NCBI RefSeq assembly: GCF_900128415.1
Contig: NZ_LT635772.1
Coordinates: 186,001 to 250,000 of the forward strand
From: Anaerococcus mediterraneensis
GTDB taxonomy: Bacteria > Bacillota > Clostridia > Tissierellales > Peptoniphilaceae
Length of the DNA: 64,000 bases
Direction: 5' to 3'
Positions 1 to 9,186 of the stretch are shown here, one piece after another (position 1 is the stretch's first letter; each line of letters starts with the position of its first letter). The position numbers and the translations under genes were made by a program. The notes beneath the pieces were generated by a model, which had not been told where the DNA came from, searched no databases, and worked only from the letters and a program-made list of their open reading frames with translations.

Positions 1-802
1 AAAATTTGAAAGGATTAACTTTGCCAAAAATTTTAAGCAAAGCACCAGTTGTGATATAGGAATGTATAAATGATGCTAGGTAGGTCAAAAGCAAAATAAA
101 AACCAAAGGCTTGATAGCAGTGTAGTCTATCCTTGCAACAGCGCTTGCTATTAGAGAAAGGACTGCATAAGGAGTAAAGGAAGTCACAAAGCTTACCAGA
201 CTATTGATTATTTCAGAAAAAGCTTCTATAAAATCCCTGAATGGTGCAATTTTTTCCGCCTCACCTTTTTCTTCTAATCTCAAAAATACAATTCCTATCA
301 AAAGGGCAAATACAATGACAGGTATGACCTTGCCATCAGCAGCATCTGCTACTATATTTTTTGGGAAAAAATCTATAATAGCTTGAGCAAAGCTAGGTAC
401 TTCTCTAATTTCACTGGCCTTTTCTATAGGAATATTTGCTCCCTTGCCTATAGAAAATACAACCGCCAAAACCACTCCAATAAGGGAACCAAGTACATTG
501 TGTAGAGATAAAATCCCCACAGTCTTGGCACCTACTGTTTTTAGATATGACAAATTTTTGCTAGATATAACAACTTTTATTACTGATGTCAGTAGCAGGG
601 GCATAACTAGGGCAAATAACAAATTGGCATATATTTCCCCAAAAATGCCTAATAATTCAGTTTGGCCTTTAAATATAAAGCCTGTAACTATACCAAAAAT
701 TGATCCTAATATAACTCTAAGAGAAAATGATTTTCCCTTTTTCTTTAGCAAGGATAGGACATAAAAAAGTGCCAATCCCACTAACAATGCAAGATATTTC
801 AT
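1..802 (-). CDS. Dicarboxylate/amino-acid:cation symporter, 3' end cut by window edge
   Basis: Open frame of 267 codons from ATG at 802-800 to the window edge with no stop, so the C-terminus is missing. A GGAGGA ribosome site lies at 807-812. The product begins MKYLALLVGLALFYVL and runs through several hydrophobic helices, with a stretch around LLFALVMPLLLTSVIK typical of the DAACS (GltP/TcyP) sodium or proton symporter family. The long soluble loop after the third or fourth helix (KGANIPIEKASEI) resembles the TcyP-type L-cystine carriers. A T-box leader with a likely Cys specifier lies directly upstream, which supports a cysteine/cystine substrate. Family assignment is firm; substrate is inference. 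Confidence 0.85.
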   Translation of the reverse strand, partial: MKYLALLVGLALFYVLSLLKKKGKSFSLRVILGSIFGIVTGFIFKGQTELLGIFGEIYANLLFALVMPLLLTSVIKVVISSKNLSYLKTVGAKTVGILSLHNVLGSLIGVVLAVVFSIGKGANIPIEKASEIREVPSFAQAIIDFFPKNIVADAADGKVIPVIVFALLIGIVFLRLEEKGEAEKIAPFRDFIEAFSEIINSLVSFVTSFTPYAVLSLIASAVARIDYTAIKPLVFILLLTYLASFIHSYITTGALLKIFGKVNPFKF

Positions 803-840
803 AATCTTCCTCCTAATATTTTTTTATAATAAAATGAGTA

Positions 841-870
841 AAAAAAATCTCGTCCCCAAAAAAGGACGAG
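841..870 (-). terminator. T-box regulated terminator
   Basis: CTCGTCC (849-855) pairs with GGACGAG (864-870), and on the minus strand the hairpin is followed by a seven-T run (841-847). It would be disrupted when the upstream T-box core pairs as antiterminator. Confidence 0.8.
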
Positions 871-1093
871 TTAATCGTGTTTCCACCTTTATTCATTCCT
901 AGATAACTAGAAACCTCAATCGGGGTCAGCAAACCCCTCTCGCTATAACAGGCGACCCTGGGACCTCCTACTTATTTCAAAGATCCGACTTAAAGATGCA
1001 TAAACACAAGCTTTTTATGGTCAATCTCAGCAAACAAACCTCTCTGTAATAATAGTTTTTGTGTTCTCTTCTTTTTAACGTCAATTTTATTAT
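841..1093 (-). promoter_or_regulatory. T-box leader (probable Cys specifier) of the symporter gene
   Basis: On the minus strand the leader holds a T-box-like core AGGTGGAAACACG at 875-889. It is followed by a terminator hairpin CTCGTCC/GGACGAG with a T-run. Upstream is a Stem I candidate with a basal helix (GAC-UUAAAGA against UCUUUAAGUC), an AGAGA kink-turn-like stretch and an ACACAA/UUGUGU helix. On the 3' side between these helices is UAUGCAUC, whose UGC followed by A is the best specifier candidate and means Cys. T-boxes sense uncharged tRNA. Class assignment is good; specifier identity is inferred from a hand fold. Confidence 0.72.
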
Positions 1094-1099
1094 GTTGGC

Positions 1100-1127
1100 A
1101 TTATACAATTCCTAGTAAATTAGTCAA
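1100..1127 (-). promoter_or_regulatory. Sigma-A promoter of the T-box/symporter transcript
   Basis: Minus-strand TTGACT (1127-1122), 16-base spacer, TATAAT (1105-1100). Near-consensus and correctly placed just before the T-box leader. Confidence 0.75.
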
Positions 1128-1182
1128 GATTAATTTTCACTTTCATTTTTCCCCTAGCTATAACCTATATCTTAAATAAGTA

Positions 1183-1211
1183 CAAAAAAGCTTGTTTTGA
1201 CTCCAGCTTTT
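1183..1211 (-). terminator. Terminator after the alpha-glycosidase gene
   Basis: AAAAGCT/AGCTTTT inverted repeat (1186-1192 and 1205-1211) followed by T residues on the minus strand, 20-50 bases after the stop codon of the 1234-2940 gene. Confidence 0.6.
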
Positions 1212-1233
1212 ACAAAAATCCAGCATTTTTATA

Positions 1234-2940
1234 TCAAGATTTTGCTATATCTTTTTCCCAAAGTATAAAACCATTTTTTCCTAATATTGGGTCTGAATAA
1301 TTATTAGAAAGCAAAATATCCTTGTCTCCAATAGCAAAACCCCTTTCACTTTCTAGATTTATAGCTAGGCTTAGGATTTTTTTATCAGTAAATCTTTCTA
1401 TGATTAGAAGGCCATCCTTGCTGTATATTTTTATGTCCCCATTTCTTATGGTTTCATGTTTTTTGACAGCTAGGATTTTTTTAATTTTTTCTATAAGCTC
1501 TTGCTTTTCCCCTAAAATATCCCAAGGAAAAGCCCTCCTACAGTCAGGGTCTCCCTTTCCTTCTAGGCCGACTTCTGTTCCATAATAAATACAGCTTGCC
1601 CCCATATAGACCACATTTAGGGCAAGAGCTGCAAATAATTTATCCAAAGATCCACCAACTTCAGTTATAAACCTAGGTGTATCGTGAGTGTCTAAGAAAT
1701 TTAGCATCATCCTATTAGCCTGGTCTCTATTTCTCATAATAACCATATTTAAATAATCACTTGTTTCTTGGGCAGTCTTTTCCCCCTTGAAGTAATCTAG
1801 ACAAGCATTGGTAAAGGCATAGTTCATTATAGAATCAAATTCATCACCTCTGAGAAAGGTTTCTGCGTTGTGCCAATTTTCTCCAATTATGATTGCATCA
1901 TCCTTTGTGGATTTTATTTCTTTGCGGAATCTCTTCCAAAAATCATGGCTTACTTCATCAGAAACATCAAGCCTCCATCCGTCAATATCAAATTCTTCTA
2001 TCCAGTACTTGCCAATTTTTATCAAATAATCCTGGACCCCTCTGTTTGAAGTTTTTAGCTTTGGCATATTATAAACGTGAGCGAAGGTCTCATAATTAAT
2101 TTTTTCTATATCAGCCTTATCTCCATCTATATAAAACCAATCATAAAATTTAGAATCCTTTCCCTTTTCTCTTACGTCTTTAAAAATAGGATTTTCATGA
2201 CACATGTGGTTAAAGACTCCATCTAGGACTATCCTTATGCCCAGGCTGTGAGCCTTTTCTACAAGCCTTTTAAAATCATTTTTATCGCCAAATTGTGGAT
2301 CTATTTCAAAATAATCTATAGTGTCATATTTATGGTTGGTTGGAGATTTGAAAATCGGGGTCAAATATAAGCAAGTCACGCCGAGGCCCTTGATGTGGTC
2401 AAGTTTTTCTATAATCCCCTTTATATCTCCGCCCGCAAAAGAATTTGGACTTGGTAGATCAGTCCAGGCTTGGTTTATATAAGAATCATCCTTAGAAAAA
2501 TCTCCCCTCCTAAATCTTTCTGGAAATATCTGATAAAATACAGCTTCCTTCATCCATTCCACAGGCTTAAATAAATCTGCTTCGTTGATATAGGGCATGT
2601 GAAAAGATGTGAAATAGAAATTATCAAAGTCAAAATCTTCCTCCAAGCCATTTTCACTAAAATAATAGGTCTTTTTTCCTTCACTTATCTTAAAAATATA
2701 GGCAAGTCTCTTGTCAGTAATTTTTAAATCTCTTTCATAGTAGGAAAAATATCCATCCTCGAAGGTTTTTTCCATCTTAGCTTCCTGCCAAAGGCGTGGT
2801 TGATCAAATTTATAAGTATAAAGTAGGCTTATATCAAGCCTATCTTTTTTATCAGTCCTAAGCCTAATATTTAATTCATCAGAGCCTGTGGCATAGGCCA
2901 TAAAACTCTCACTCATATGCAAAATCGCAGCTTTATTCAT
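1234..2940 (-). CDS. GH13 alpha-glycosidase (neopullulanase/cyclomaltodextrinase type)
   Basis: 568 residues with an N-terminal beta-domain (about 1-125) and a GH13 TIM barrel. All conserved regions are visible: region I D240GVFNH, region II GWRLD with nucleophile Asp325, region III with acid/base Glu354 (GENW), and region IV THDT with Asp420. The N-terminal extension and MPKLKTSN motif before region II are typical of the cyclomaltodextrinase/neopullulanase/maltogenic amylase group. No signal peptide is seen, so it should act in the cytosol on maltodextrins or cyclodextrins, alongside GlgP and MalQ at 31-35 kb. ATG is preceded by AAGGAGAG. It appears monocistronic. Exact specificity is not readable. 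Confidence 0.9.
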   Translation of the reverse strand: MNKAAILHMSESFMAYATGSDELNIRLRTDKKDRLDISLLYTYKFDQPRLWQEAKMEKTFEDGYFSYYERDLKITDKRLAYIFKISEGKKTYYFSENGLEEDFDFDNFYFTSFHMPYINEADLFKPVEWMKEAVFYQIFPERFRRGDFSKDDSYINQAWTDLPSPNSFAGGDIKGIIEKLDHIKGLGVTCLYLTPIFKSPTNHKYDTIDYFEIDPQFGDKNDFKRLVEKAHSLGIRIVLDGVFNHMCHENPIFKDVREKGKDSKFYDWFYIDGDKADIEKINYETFAHVYNMPKLKTSNRGVQDYLIKIGKYWIEEFDIDGWRLDVSDEVSHDFWKRFRKEIKSTKDDAIIIGENWHNAETFLRGDEFDSIMNYAFTNACLDYFKGEKTAQETSDYLNMVIMRNRDQANRMMLNFLDTHDTPRFITEVGGSLDKLFAALALNVVYMGASCIYYGTEVGLEGKGDPDCRRAFPWDILGEKQELIEKIKKILAVKKHETIRNGDIKIYSKDGLLIIERFTDKKILSLAINLESERGFAIGDKDILLSNNYSDPILGKNGFILWEKDIAKS

Positions 2941-3027
2941 AATCTCTCCTTAGCGCTTTTATAAATATTATAACATAGGCAAATAAAAATTCATTTTAAA
3001 ACACAAAGAAAAAAATGCGAATAAAAA

Positions 3028-3165
3028 ATGAATATAATCGCTTTAGGAAAAGAAAAATTTGAAAAACTAAACTACTTTATCCTGATATTACCACACCTAG
3101 AAATCTACAAAACTGAAAAAAAGGAAATTAATATATATACAAAAATCTTTGACCAAGCTGAATAA
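3028..3165 (+). CDS. Possible 45-residue ORF of unknown function
   Basis: ATG at 3028 opens a 45-codon frame ending TAA at 3163-3165, in the gap between the divergent alpha-glycosidase and OppA genes. The peptide starts MNIIALGKEKFEKLNYFIL and is lysine-rich. There is no convincing ribosome site, and codon use is simply AT-rich. It may be chance; recorded because it fills an otherwise empty 280-base stretch. Confidence 0.15.
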   Translation: MNIIALGKEKFEKLNYFILILPHLEIYKTEKKEINIYTKIFDQAE

Positions 3166-3221
3166 TGGTGGTAGAGTTTAAAATATTTTAAAAAATATAC
3201 ATAGAAAAAAGGAAGGTTAGT

Positions 3222-5372
3222 ATGAAAAACAAAAAAATTTATTCATCCCTGATGGCTTTGGCTTTAGCCCTAAGTCTTTCGGCTTGTGGATCTAATACAG
3301 ATTCTACAAAGGAAGTGGGAAATAAGACAAGTGGACAAGAGGAAAACAAAGGAGCGCAACCTTTACAAGATGGTCAAGAAGAAAATCTTGATGGTTTTGA
3401 AAAGCAAACAGCTGATGACACCATAGTTTTGGGTGTAGGTACTATCAATGGTGACTTCATCCAAGGCTACAATAATGATGCCAACGACGTAAACGCCAGG
3501 AGGTTCATGGGCATAGAAGGAAACAACGGCTATTCTTGCTATGTAATAGATGAATTTGGGCAGTTCCAAACAAATACTGCTGCTCTTGAAAAAGAACCAG
3601 AAGTGACTATGAACGAAGATGGATCTATGACTACTAAATACACCATCAAAAAAGATTTGAAATGGTCAGATGGGGAGCCTATTACAGCTGATGACTATCT
3701 TTTCGGCATCCTCCTAGATTCTGATAAGGACTTCAATACTCTTACAGGCTCTTTGGTTATTGGCGCTGATTCCCTAAAGGGATTTGAGGCCTTCAAGAAA
3801 GGTGATACAGATTCATTTGAAGGACTTGAAAAGATAGATGACTATACATTTTCTCTTACAGTAGATGCTTCACAATTACCATATTTTGAAGTTCAAGCCC
3901 TATCAAACGCAGGCCCTACACCAATGCATTATATTGGAGAAAATTTGGCTGTAGCAAAAGATGGCAAGAAACTTGTTGTTAAAGACGGTTACCAGGTAAC
4001 TGACCAAGACAAGGAAAATTACAAAAAATCTATAGATACTCAAATTGCCCTCCTAAAAGAAAACTTCGACAAAGATAATGAAGAAGCAGATAAGGAAAGC
4101 GAAGATTACAAAAAAGCTAAGGAAGAATTTGACCAAAAAGAAAAAGATTTAGAAGCTCGTAAAAGCGGAGATGTTGACCCAACAAGACTTCTAATTGAAG
4201 AAGCCATGATAAAAGAAACTAGCGATTATAGATTCAATCCCGCTGTTACTTGTGGCCCATACAAATTCAATAAATTTGAAAATAACATGGTTAAACTAGA
4301 CCTTAATGAGAATTACCAAGGTAATTTCAAAGGTGAAAAGGCAAGTATACCTCATATTATTATCCAATTGGTAAATAGAAATATAGGACCAGATCTTCTA
4401 GAAAATGGCGATATCGACATTTGGGAAGGAGAAACCGTAGGTGCTAAGATAGACCAACTCAAAAAGGCAGAAGAGGAAGGAAAAATCCAATTATCTTCTT
4501 ATGAAAGAAATGGTTATGGAAATATAATCTTTTTAACTGATAGAGGAGCCACCCAATACAAGGAAGTAAGACAAGCTATAGCAAGTCTAATGGATAGGAA
4601 CGAATTTGTTCAAGCCTTCCTAGGCGGTTATGGTGTGGTAACAAATGGTATGTACGGCCAAAGCCAATGGATGTATAAGGAAAGAGGAGCAGACCTACAA
4701 GAAAAACTTACAAACTGGGTTTTAAATATTGACAAGGCAAACGACTTATTAGATCAAACTCCTTACAAGTTTGAAAAAGATGGAAAGACCCCATGGGATA
4801 AGGCAAAAGCCCTTGATGAATTTAGCAAAAACCAAGAAAGTTTTGATTATTATAGGTATGACGAAAAGGGCAATAAGCTTGTTGTCAACCAATATGGAGC
4901 AGAACAATCTCCAATCACAAGCCTCATATCCAACCAACTCCCTCCAAATGCTAAACAAGCTGGTATGGAATATAATGTAACAAGCGGTTCATTCTCAACC
5001 CTAATGGACTATTTGAGCTTCCCAAAAGATGATGCAGAATATACAGCCTTTTCAATGGCTTCAGACTTTGCTACACCATTTGATCCATGGTATTACTACT
5101 CATCACAAGGACCATTTAATAGAAGCAAGGTAAATGATACAAAGGCTGATGAAGTAACAGCAAGCTTAAGAAAGACAGACCCATCTGACAAAGAAGGCTA
5201 CCTAGATAAATGGGAAGAATTCCAGAAATGGTATAATGACTACCTACCAGAAATCCCACTATATTCAAATGTATTCCACACAGGATATTCAAATAGAATT
5301 AAAGGCTTCGATACTATTACACCAGTATGGCAAGCCTGCGATCAAATAAACGCAATGACCCTTGAAAAATAA
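3222..5372 (+). CDS. Oligopeptide ABC transporter substrate-binding lipoprotein (OppA-like)
   Basis: 716 residues. It has a type II signal peptide with lipobox LSAC (Cys22), an acidic linker, then an SBP_bac_5 fold (WSDGEPITADDYLF is the family signature; the C-terminal part contains PEIPLYSN). It should capture peptides at the outer face of the membrane for an ABC permease. No permease or ATPase gene is adjacent and a strong terminator follows, so this is an orphan receptor. A charged, probably helical insertion at about residues 255-325, rich in Lys, Glu and Asp, is unusual for the family. AAGGAAGG ribosome site precedes the ATG. Confidence 0.9.
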   Translation: MKNKKIYSSLMALALALSLSACGSNTDSTKEVGNKTSGQEENKGAQPLQDGQEENLDGFEKQTADDTIVLGVGTINGDFIQGYNNDANDVNARRFMGIEGNNGYSCYVIDEFGQFQTNTAALEKEPEVTMNEDGSMTTKYTIKKDLKWSDGEPITADDYLFGILLDSDKDFNTLTGSLVIGADSLKGFEAFKKGDTDSFEGLEKIDDYTFSLTVDASQLPYFEVQALSNAGPTPMHYIGENLAVAKDGKKLVVKDGYQVTDQDKENYKKSIDTQIALLKENFDKDNEEADKESEDYKKAKEEFDQKEKDLEARKSGDVDPTRLLIEEAMIKETSDYRFNPAVTCGPYKFNKFENNMVKLDLNENYQGNFKGEKASIPHIIIQLVNRNIGPDLLENGDIDIWEGETVGAKIDQLKKAEEEGKIQLSSYERNGYGNIIFLTDRGATQYKEVRQAIASLMDRNEFVQAFLGGYGVVTNGMYGQSQWMYKERGADLQEKLTNWVLNIDKANDLLDQTPYKFEKDGKTPWDKAKALDEFSKNQESFDYYRYDEKGNKLVVNQYGAEQSPITSLISNQLPPNAKQAGMEYNVTSGSFSTLMDYLSFPKDDAEYTAFSMASDFATPFDPWYYYSSQGPFNRSKVNDTKADEVTASLRKTDPSDKEGYLDKWEEFQKWYNDYLPEIPLYSNVFHTGYSNRIKGFDTITPVWQACDQINAMTLEK

Positions 5373-5380
5373 AATAAAAA

Positions 5381-5426
5381 GGTGATGAAAAGAATAGGTA
5401 AAGCTATTCTGCCATCGCCTTTTTTC
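5381..5426 (+). terminator. Terminator of the oppA-like gene
   Basis: GGTGATG (5381-5387) and CATCGCC (5413-5419) form the outer stem, AGAATAG/CTATTCT the inner stem, followed by a T-run. Confidence 0.85.
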
Positions 5427-5448
5427 TTTTATATTTAAATCAAGACAA

Positions 5449-5535
5449 AAATCCTATAGGATTTTTTATCTAGAATTAATTTATCCACAATCCACTTAAA
5501 ATAAGGTCACTATATAGGCCTTATATTTTTTCTAA
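5449..5535. other. Intergenic stretch with two short hairpins
   Basis: AAAATCC/GGATTTT around 5449-5466 and TAAGG/CCTTA around 5502-5525, each followed by T residues. They lie between the convergent oppA-like gene and fruA. I see no gene in 5430-5628. Confidence 0.3.
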
Positions 5536-5628
5536 TGATCTTTGTATTTTATGATTTAATCATATAAGAACAAAGACAAAATCTCTTACTTGTGACATAT
5601 AGTTATTATTTTGATAATAAAGTGGATC

Positions 5629-5666
5629 AAAAAAAGACGAGGAACTTTTCTTTCCTCGTCTTTTTT
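5629..5666. terminator. Bidirectional terminator between oppA-like gene and fruA
   Basis: GACGAGGAA (5636-5644) and TTCCTCGTC (5652-5660) form a perfect stem flanked by an A-run on the left and a T-run on the right, so it can stop transcripts from both sides. It is the likely end of the fruRKA operon. Confidence 0.85.
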
Positions 5667-5727
5667 ATGCTGGGACTTATCAAATCCCCTTAAAAAATAT
5701 TAATTATTTAAAATATTAGCTAGCTTA

Positions 5728-7602
5728 TTATTCTGGTTTTTTCTTGATTGAACCAAAGATTAGGCCGCCAATGATTGCTCCTATAACTACAGCACCTACG
5801 AATAATAGGGCATGGCTCATAGATCCCATTGCTGGTAGGATAAAGATTCCACCGTGTGGAGCTGGTGCACTTACACCAAAGTATCCGACTATAGCTCCTG
5901 CTATGGCTGATCCTATCACGCATGATGGGAGAACTGTCTGTGGTTCTGCCGCAGCAAAAGGTATTGCCCCCTCAGTTATGAAAGATGCTCCTAGGATGTA
6001 GTTTGTTATAGTTGTTTTCTTTTGATCTTCATTAAATTTATTTTTGAAAAATGTAGTCGCAATGGCTATAGCTATTGGTGGTACCATGCCCCCAACCATA
6101 ACTGCCGCCATAAAAGTACCAATACCTGTATCTGTAAAAGCACCGATTGCAAAGGCATAAGCCGCTTTATTTATAGGCCCACCCATGTCTATGGCCATCA
6201 TGCCTGCAAGTAAGGCACCAAGTAGGACCATGTTTGTACCTGATAGGCTCATTAGCCAGTTGTTTATAAAGCTATTTACACCAGTAAAGATTGGGTCAAC
6301 TATAAAGAACATTATAGCTCCGACTACAAGTAGGCCCAAGACTGGATAGATTAGCATTGGTTTTAGGCCTTCGATTGATTTTGGTAGGTTTTTTGTAGCT
6401 TTCTTTATGAAATTGATCACATATCCTGCAACAAAACCACCAATTAGTCCACCGATAAATCCTGCACCACGGCTTGCCATAAGTCCTGCGACCATACCTG
6501 GCATTAGGGCTGGCCTATCGCCTATCGAATAAGCTATATAGCCTGCAAGGATTGGTATCAAGAAGGAAAAGGCATCTCCCCCAAGGCCATTTAGAAATTT
6601 GAATACTGTAGACCCGTCTCCGGCAAATCTTTCAAATAAAAATGAAATAGCTAGTAGAATACCACCACCTATAACAAATGGTAGCATATGGCTGATACCA
6701 TTCATCAGATCGCCATAAATTTTTTGGCCTATGGAGCGGCTTTCTTCTTCATATACAGCTTCTGTTCCGCCTTCTTCGTGGTAGATGTTTGCCCTACCCG
6801 CTATAGCTAGGTCAAGTAATTCATCAGCCTTTCTGATCCCGTCAGAAACTGATCTTTGGATGACTTTTTTTCCATCAAACCTTGCTGTTTCTACCTTTTT
6901 GTCAGCTGCAATTATAATCACATCAGCTTCTTCTATTTCTGCAGGTGTGAGCCTATTTTTTATACCATCAGACCCATTTGTCTCGACTTTTATAAAAGCG
7001 CCCTTTGCCCCAGCAGCTTTTTCTAGGGCTTCCTGAGCCATGTAGGTGTGGGCTATACCATTTGGACAAGCAGTAACTGCTAGGATCTTTGCCATATCTT
7101 TTTGGCTTTCTACACTCACTTCTTTTGTATCTTTGGCTTCTTCTTTTGGCTCGCTGTATTTTTTTATAACATCATATACATCATCTTGGCTTTGTACTTT
7201 TTTAAGGTCATCAACAAAACTACTCTTCATAATCATTTTTGAAAGCTCTGCAAGGGTTGCCACGTGGAGATTATTTTCTCCATCTGGAGCTGCTATAGCA
7301 AAGAAAATCTCTGTAGGCTCTCCGTCTAATGACTCATAATCAAGCCCTCCAATTTTTCTAGCAAAAAGAACCGCTGGTTCTATTACTGTTGCATTTTTGC
7401 TGTGAGGGATAGCTACTGATTCCCCTAGGGCAGTAGAGCCTTCTTCCTCTCTTTTTATAAGGCCAGCCTTGAAGTCTTCCTTGCTTTTAACTATGCCCTT
7501 ATCAAAAAATCTCTGGGCTATTTCATCAATAGCACCCATTTTGTCTGTCGCCGCAAGGTCCAAGATCATCAGATCTCTTTTTAGTAAATCCTTAATTTCC
7601 AA
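5728..7602 (-). CDS. fruA: PTS fructose transporter subunit IIABC
   Basis: 624 residues, order EIIA-EIIB-EIIC. EIIA spans about 1-150 with the phospho-His in AIPHS (His67). EIIB spans about 170-275 with the phospho-Cys in VTACPNG (Cys179). EIIC runs from about 285 to the end with multiple membrane helices. It phosphorylates fructose during uptake, giving fructose 1-phosphate for the adjacent FruK. The N-terminal MEIKDLLKRD matches the family only if translation starts at TTG 7602-7600; the next in-frame ATG would cut the EIIA domain by 11 residues. It overlaps fruK by 11 bases, consistent with coupled translation. Confidence 0.95.
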   Translation of the reverse strand: MEIKDLLKRDLMILDLAATDKMGAIDEIAQRFFDKGIVKSKEDFKAGLIKREEEGSTALGESVAIPHSKNATVIEPAVLFARKIGGLDYESLDGEPTEIFFAIAAPDGENNLHVATLAELSKMIMKSSFVDDLKKVQSQDDVYDVIKKYSEPKEEAKDTKEVSVESQKDMAKILAVTACPNGIAHTYMAQEALEKAAGAKGAFIKVETNGSDGIKNRLTPAEIEEADVIIIAADKKVETARFDGKKVIQRSVSDGIRKADELLDLAIAGRANIYHEEGGTEAVYEEESRSIGQKIYGDLMNGISHMLPFVIGGGILLAISFLFERFAGDGSTVFKFLNGLGGDAFSFLIPILAGYIAYSIGDRPALMPGMVAGLMASRGAGFIGGLIGGFVAGYVINFIKKATKNLPKSIEGLKPMLIYPVLGLLVVGAIMFFIVDPIFTGVNSFINNWLMSLSGTNMVLLGALLAGMMAIDMGGPINKAAYAFAIGAFTDTGIGTFMAAVMVGGMVPPIAIAIATTFFKNKFNEDQKKTTITNYILGASFITEGAIPFAAAEPQTVLPSCVIGSAIAGAIVGYFGVSAPAPHGGIFILPAMGSMSHALLFVGAVVIGAIIGGLIFGSIKKKPE

Positions 7603-8497
7603 TTTCTTCTACCTCTACTTCCTCTAGTATTTTATAAATATCTCCCTTTTCTCCAATGTCAGGGCTAAACGCTGTAGCAGATCCACAAGCTACCGCAAGC
7701 TTATAAGCATCAATTTTTTTACTGCCATTTTTTAGTCCATAAACAAAACCGCCAACCATGCTATCTCCAGATCCTACAGAATTAACAAGCTTACCAACAA
7801 GTGGTTTTGCCCTATAGACCTTATCTTCATCTACAAATATAGAGCCCTTAGCTCCCAAAGAAACTATGACATTTCTAGCCCCAAGCTCGTTTAGCTTTTT
7901 GGCATAAGTCACAAGATTTTTATCATCTATATGGCACTCAAAAATTTTGCCAAGCTCGTCTATATTAGGCTTTATGAGAAGGGGTTTATATTTCAAATAT
8001 GATAGGACCCTCTTATCTGCTATGTCTATAGTGAAATCAGACCCAGTTTTTTCAATGACTTTTTTATAAAAATCATCATCCAAGCTATAAGGCAAGGATC
8101 CTGAGATGATTATGGTATCATCTTTTTTTACTTGACCTAAAATCTCAAAAAATTTTTCAAGTTCTGCCTTTTCTATCTTAGGACCTCTAGCATTGATTTC
8201 TGTTTCCTTGTCATATTTGAGTTTGACATTGATCCTGGAATCATCCTTTATTCTTACAAAATTTTCCTTTAGTCCGAGATCTTTTATAGAACTTGCTATA
8301 TACTCTCCTATAAAACCTCCTACAAAACCGAGGTTTATACTATCCTGGCCTAAATTTTTTAGGATCTTGCTTACCATGATCCCCTTGCCGCCAGGATATT
8401 TTTCATCTCCTGTCGCTCTGATCGTCGCCCCATCTAAAAAACTATCAAATCTCATGATATAGTCTATAGATGGGTTTGCTGTTATTGTATAAATCAT
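7592..8497 (-). CDS. fruK: 1-phosphofructokinase
   Basis: 301 residues, PfkB/ribokinase fold. The start MIYTITANPSIDY is characteristic of fructose-1-phosphate and tagatose-6-phosphate kinases, and the C-terminal GSGDS motif holds the catalytic Asp. It converts fructose 1-phosphate to fructose 1,6-bisphosphate. Two adjacent ATGs (8500 and 8497) overlap the fruR stop codon; the second gives the usual N-terminus and better spacing from GGGGAGG. It lies between fruR and fruA in an overlapping three-gene operon. Confidence 0.93.
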   Translation of the reverse strand: MIYTITANPSIDYIMRFDSFLDGATIRATGDEKYPGGKGIMVSKILKNLGQDSINLGFVGGFIGEYIASSIKDLGLKENFVRIKDDSRINVKLKYDKETEINARGPKIEKAELEKFFEILGQVKKDDTIIISGSLPYSLDDDFYKKVIEKTGSDFTIDIADKRVLSYLKYKPLLIKPNIDELGKIFECHIDDKNLVTYAKKLNELGARNVIVSLGAKGSIFVDEDKVYRAKPLVGKLVNSVGSGDSMVGGFVYGLKNGSKKIDAYKLAVACGSATAFSPDIGEKGDIYKILEEVEVEEIGN

Positions 8498-9186
8498 CAT
8501 TCCTCCCCTATTAGGTCTGCTTGGTTCCTATCAGCGATTTTGGCAAAGTATCTTATATTTTTCTTAGAAGAATCTGCCAAAACATAGGCCCTATTAGAAT
8601 TTTCTATGGCCTTAGACTTTATGAGGGCCTCTGCAAGATCAGCTGTATAATATCCGCCATCGTCATAACCATTTGCCCCAATAAAGGCTAGGTCAAAATT
8701 ATAAAAAGATAAGGACCTGAGAGCCTTTGGCCCAGTGGTAACCATAGTTGATCCCTTGACCTGGCCCTCTATAAAAATAGTATTTATACCTTTTTCTACT
8801 AGTTTTTCTATATGCATAAAGCCATTGGTCACTACAGTTAGGTCCCCATCACAATCCAGATAATCTATAATCTTTTTGCAGGTAGATCCTCCATCTAAAA
8901 ATATATATTTGCCATCACCGATCAATTTTGATGCTTTTTGAGCGATTTTTTCCTTGGCACCTATATGCTCAGTTTCATTGTCTCCATAGGCGGACTCACT
9001 TGATTTTATATTTAATACGGCACCTCCATGTACCCTTGTGAGCTTGCCCATGTCTTGTAATAGCGATAAGTCACGTCTAAGAGTTGATTCGCTTATATTA
9101 AGTTTTTCTGTCAAAACCTTGTTAGATACATTTTTTTCTTTTTCTAATATATCCAAAATTATTTCTAATCTCTGTTCTAAAATCAT
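8497..9186 (-). CDS. fruR: DeoR-family fructose operon regulator
   Basis: 229 residues. A DeoR-type winged HTH lies at about 1-57 (SNKVLTEKLNISESTLRRDL), followed by a DeoRC sugar-phosphate sensor domain with GGSTC and ADSSK motifs. It is expected to repress the fru operon until fructose 1-phosphate or a related effector binds. It is the first gene of fruRKA and overlaps fruK by one or four bases. Its ATG lies only nine bases after a near-perfect -10 box with no ribosome site between, so the mRNA is probably leaderless. Confidence 0.9.
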   Translation of the reverse strand: MILEQRLEIILDILEKEKNVSNKVLTEKLNISESTLRRDLSLLQDMGKLTRVHGGAVLNIKSSESAYGDNETEHIGAKEKIAQKASKLIGDGKYIFLDGGSTCKKIIDYLDCDGDLTVVTNGFMHIEKLVEKGINTIFIEGQVKGSTMVTTGPKALRSLSFYNFDLAFIGANGYDDGGYYTADLAEALIKSKAIENSNRAYVLADSSKKNIRYFAKIADRNQADLIGEE

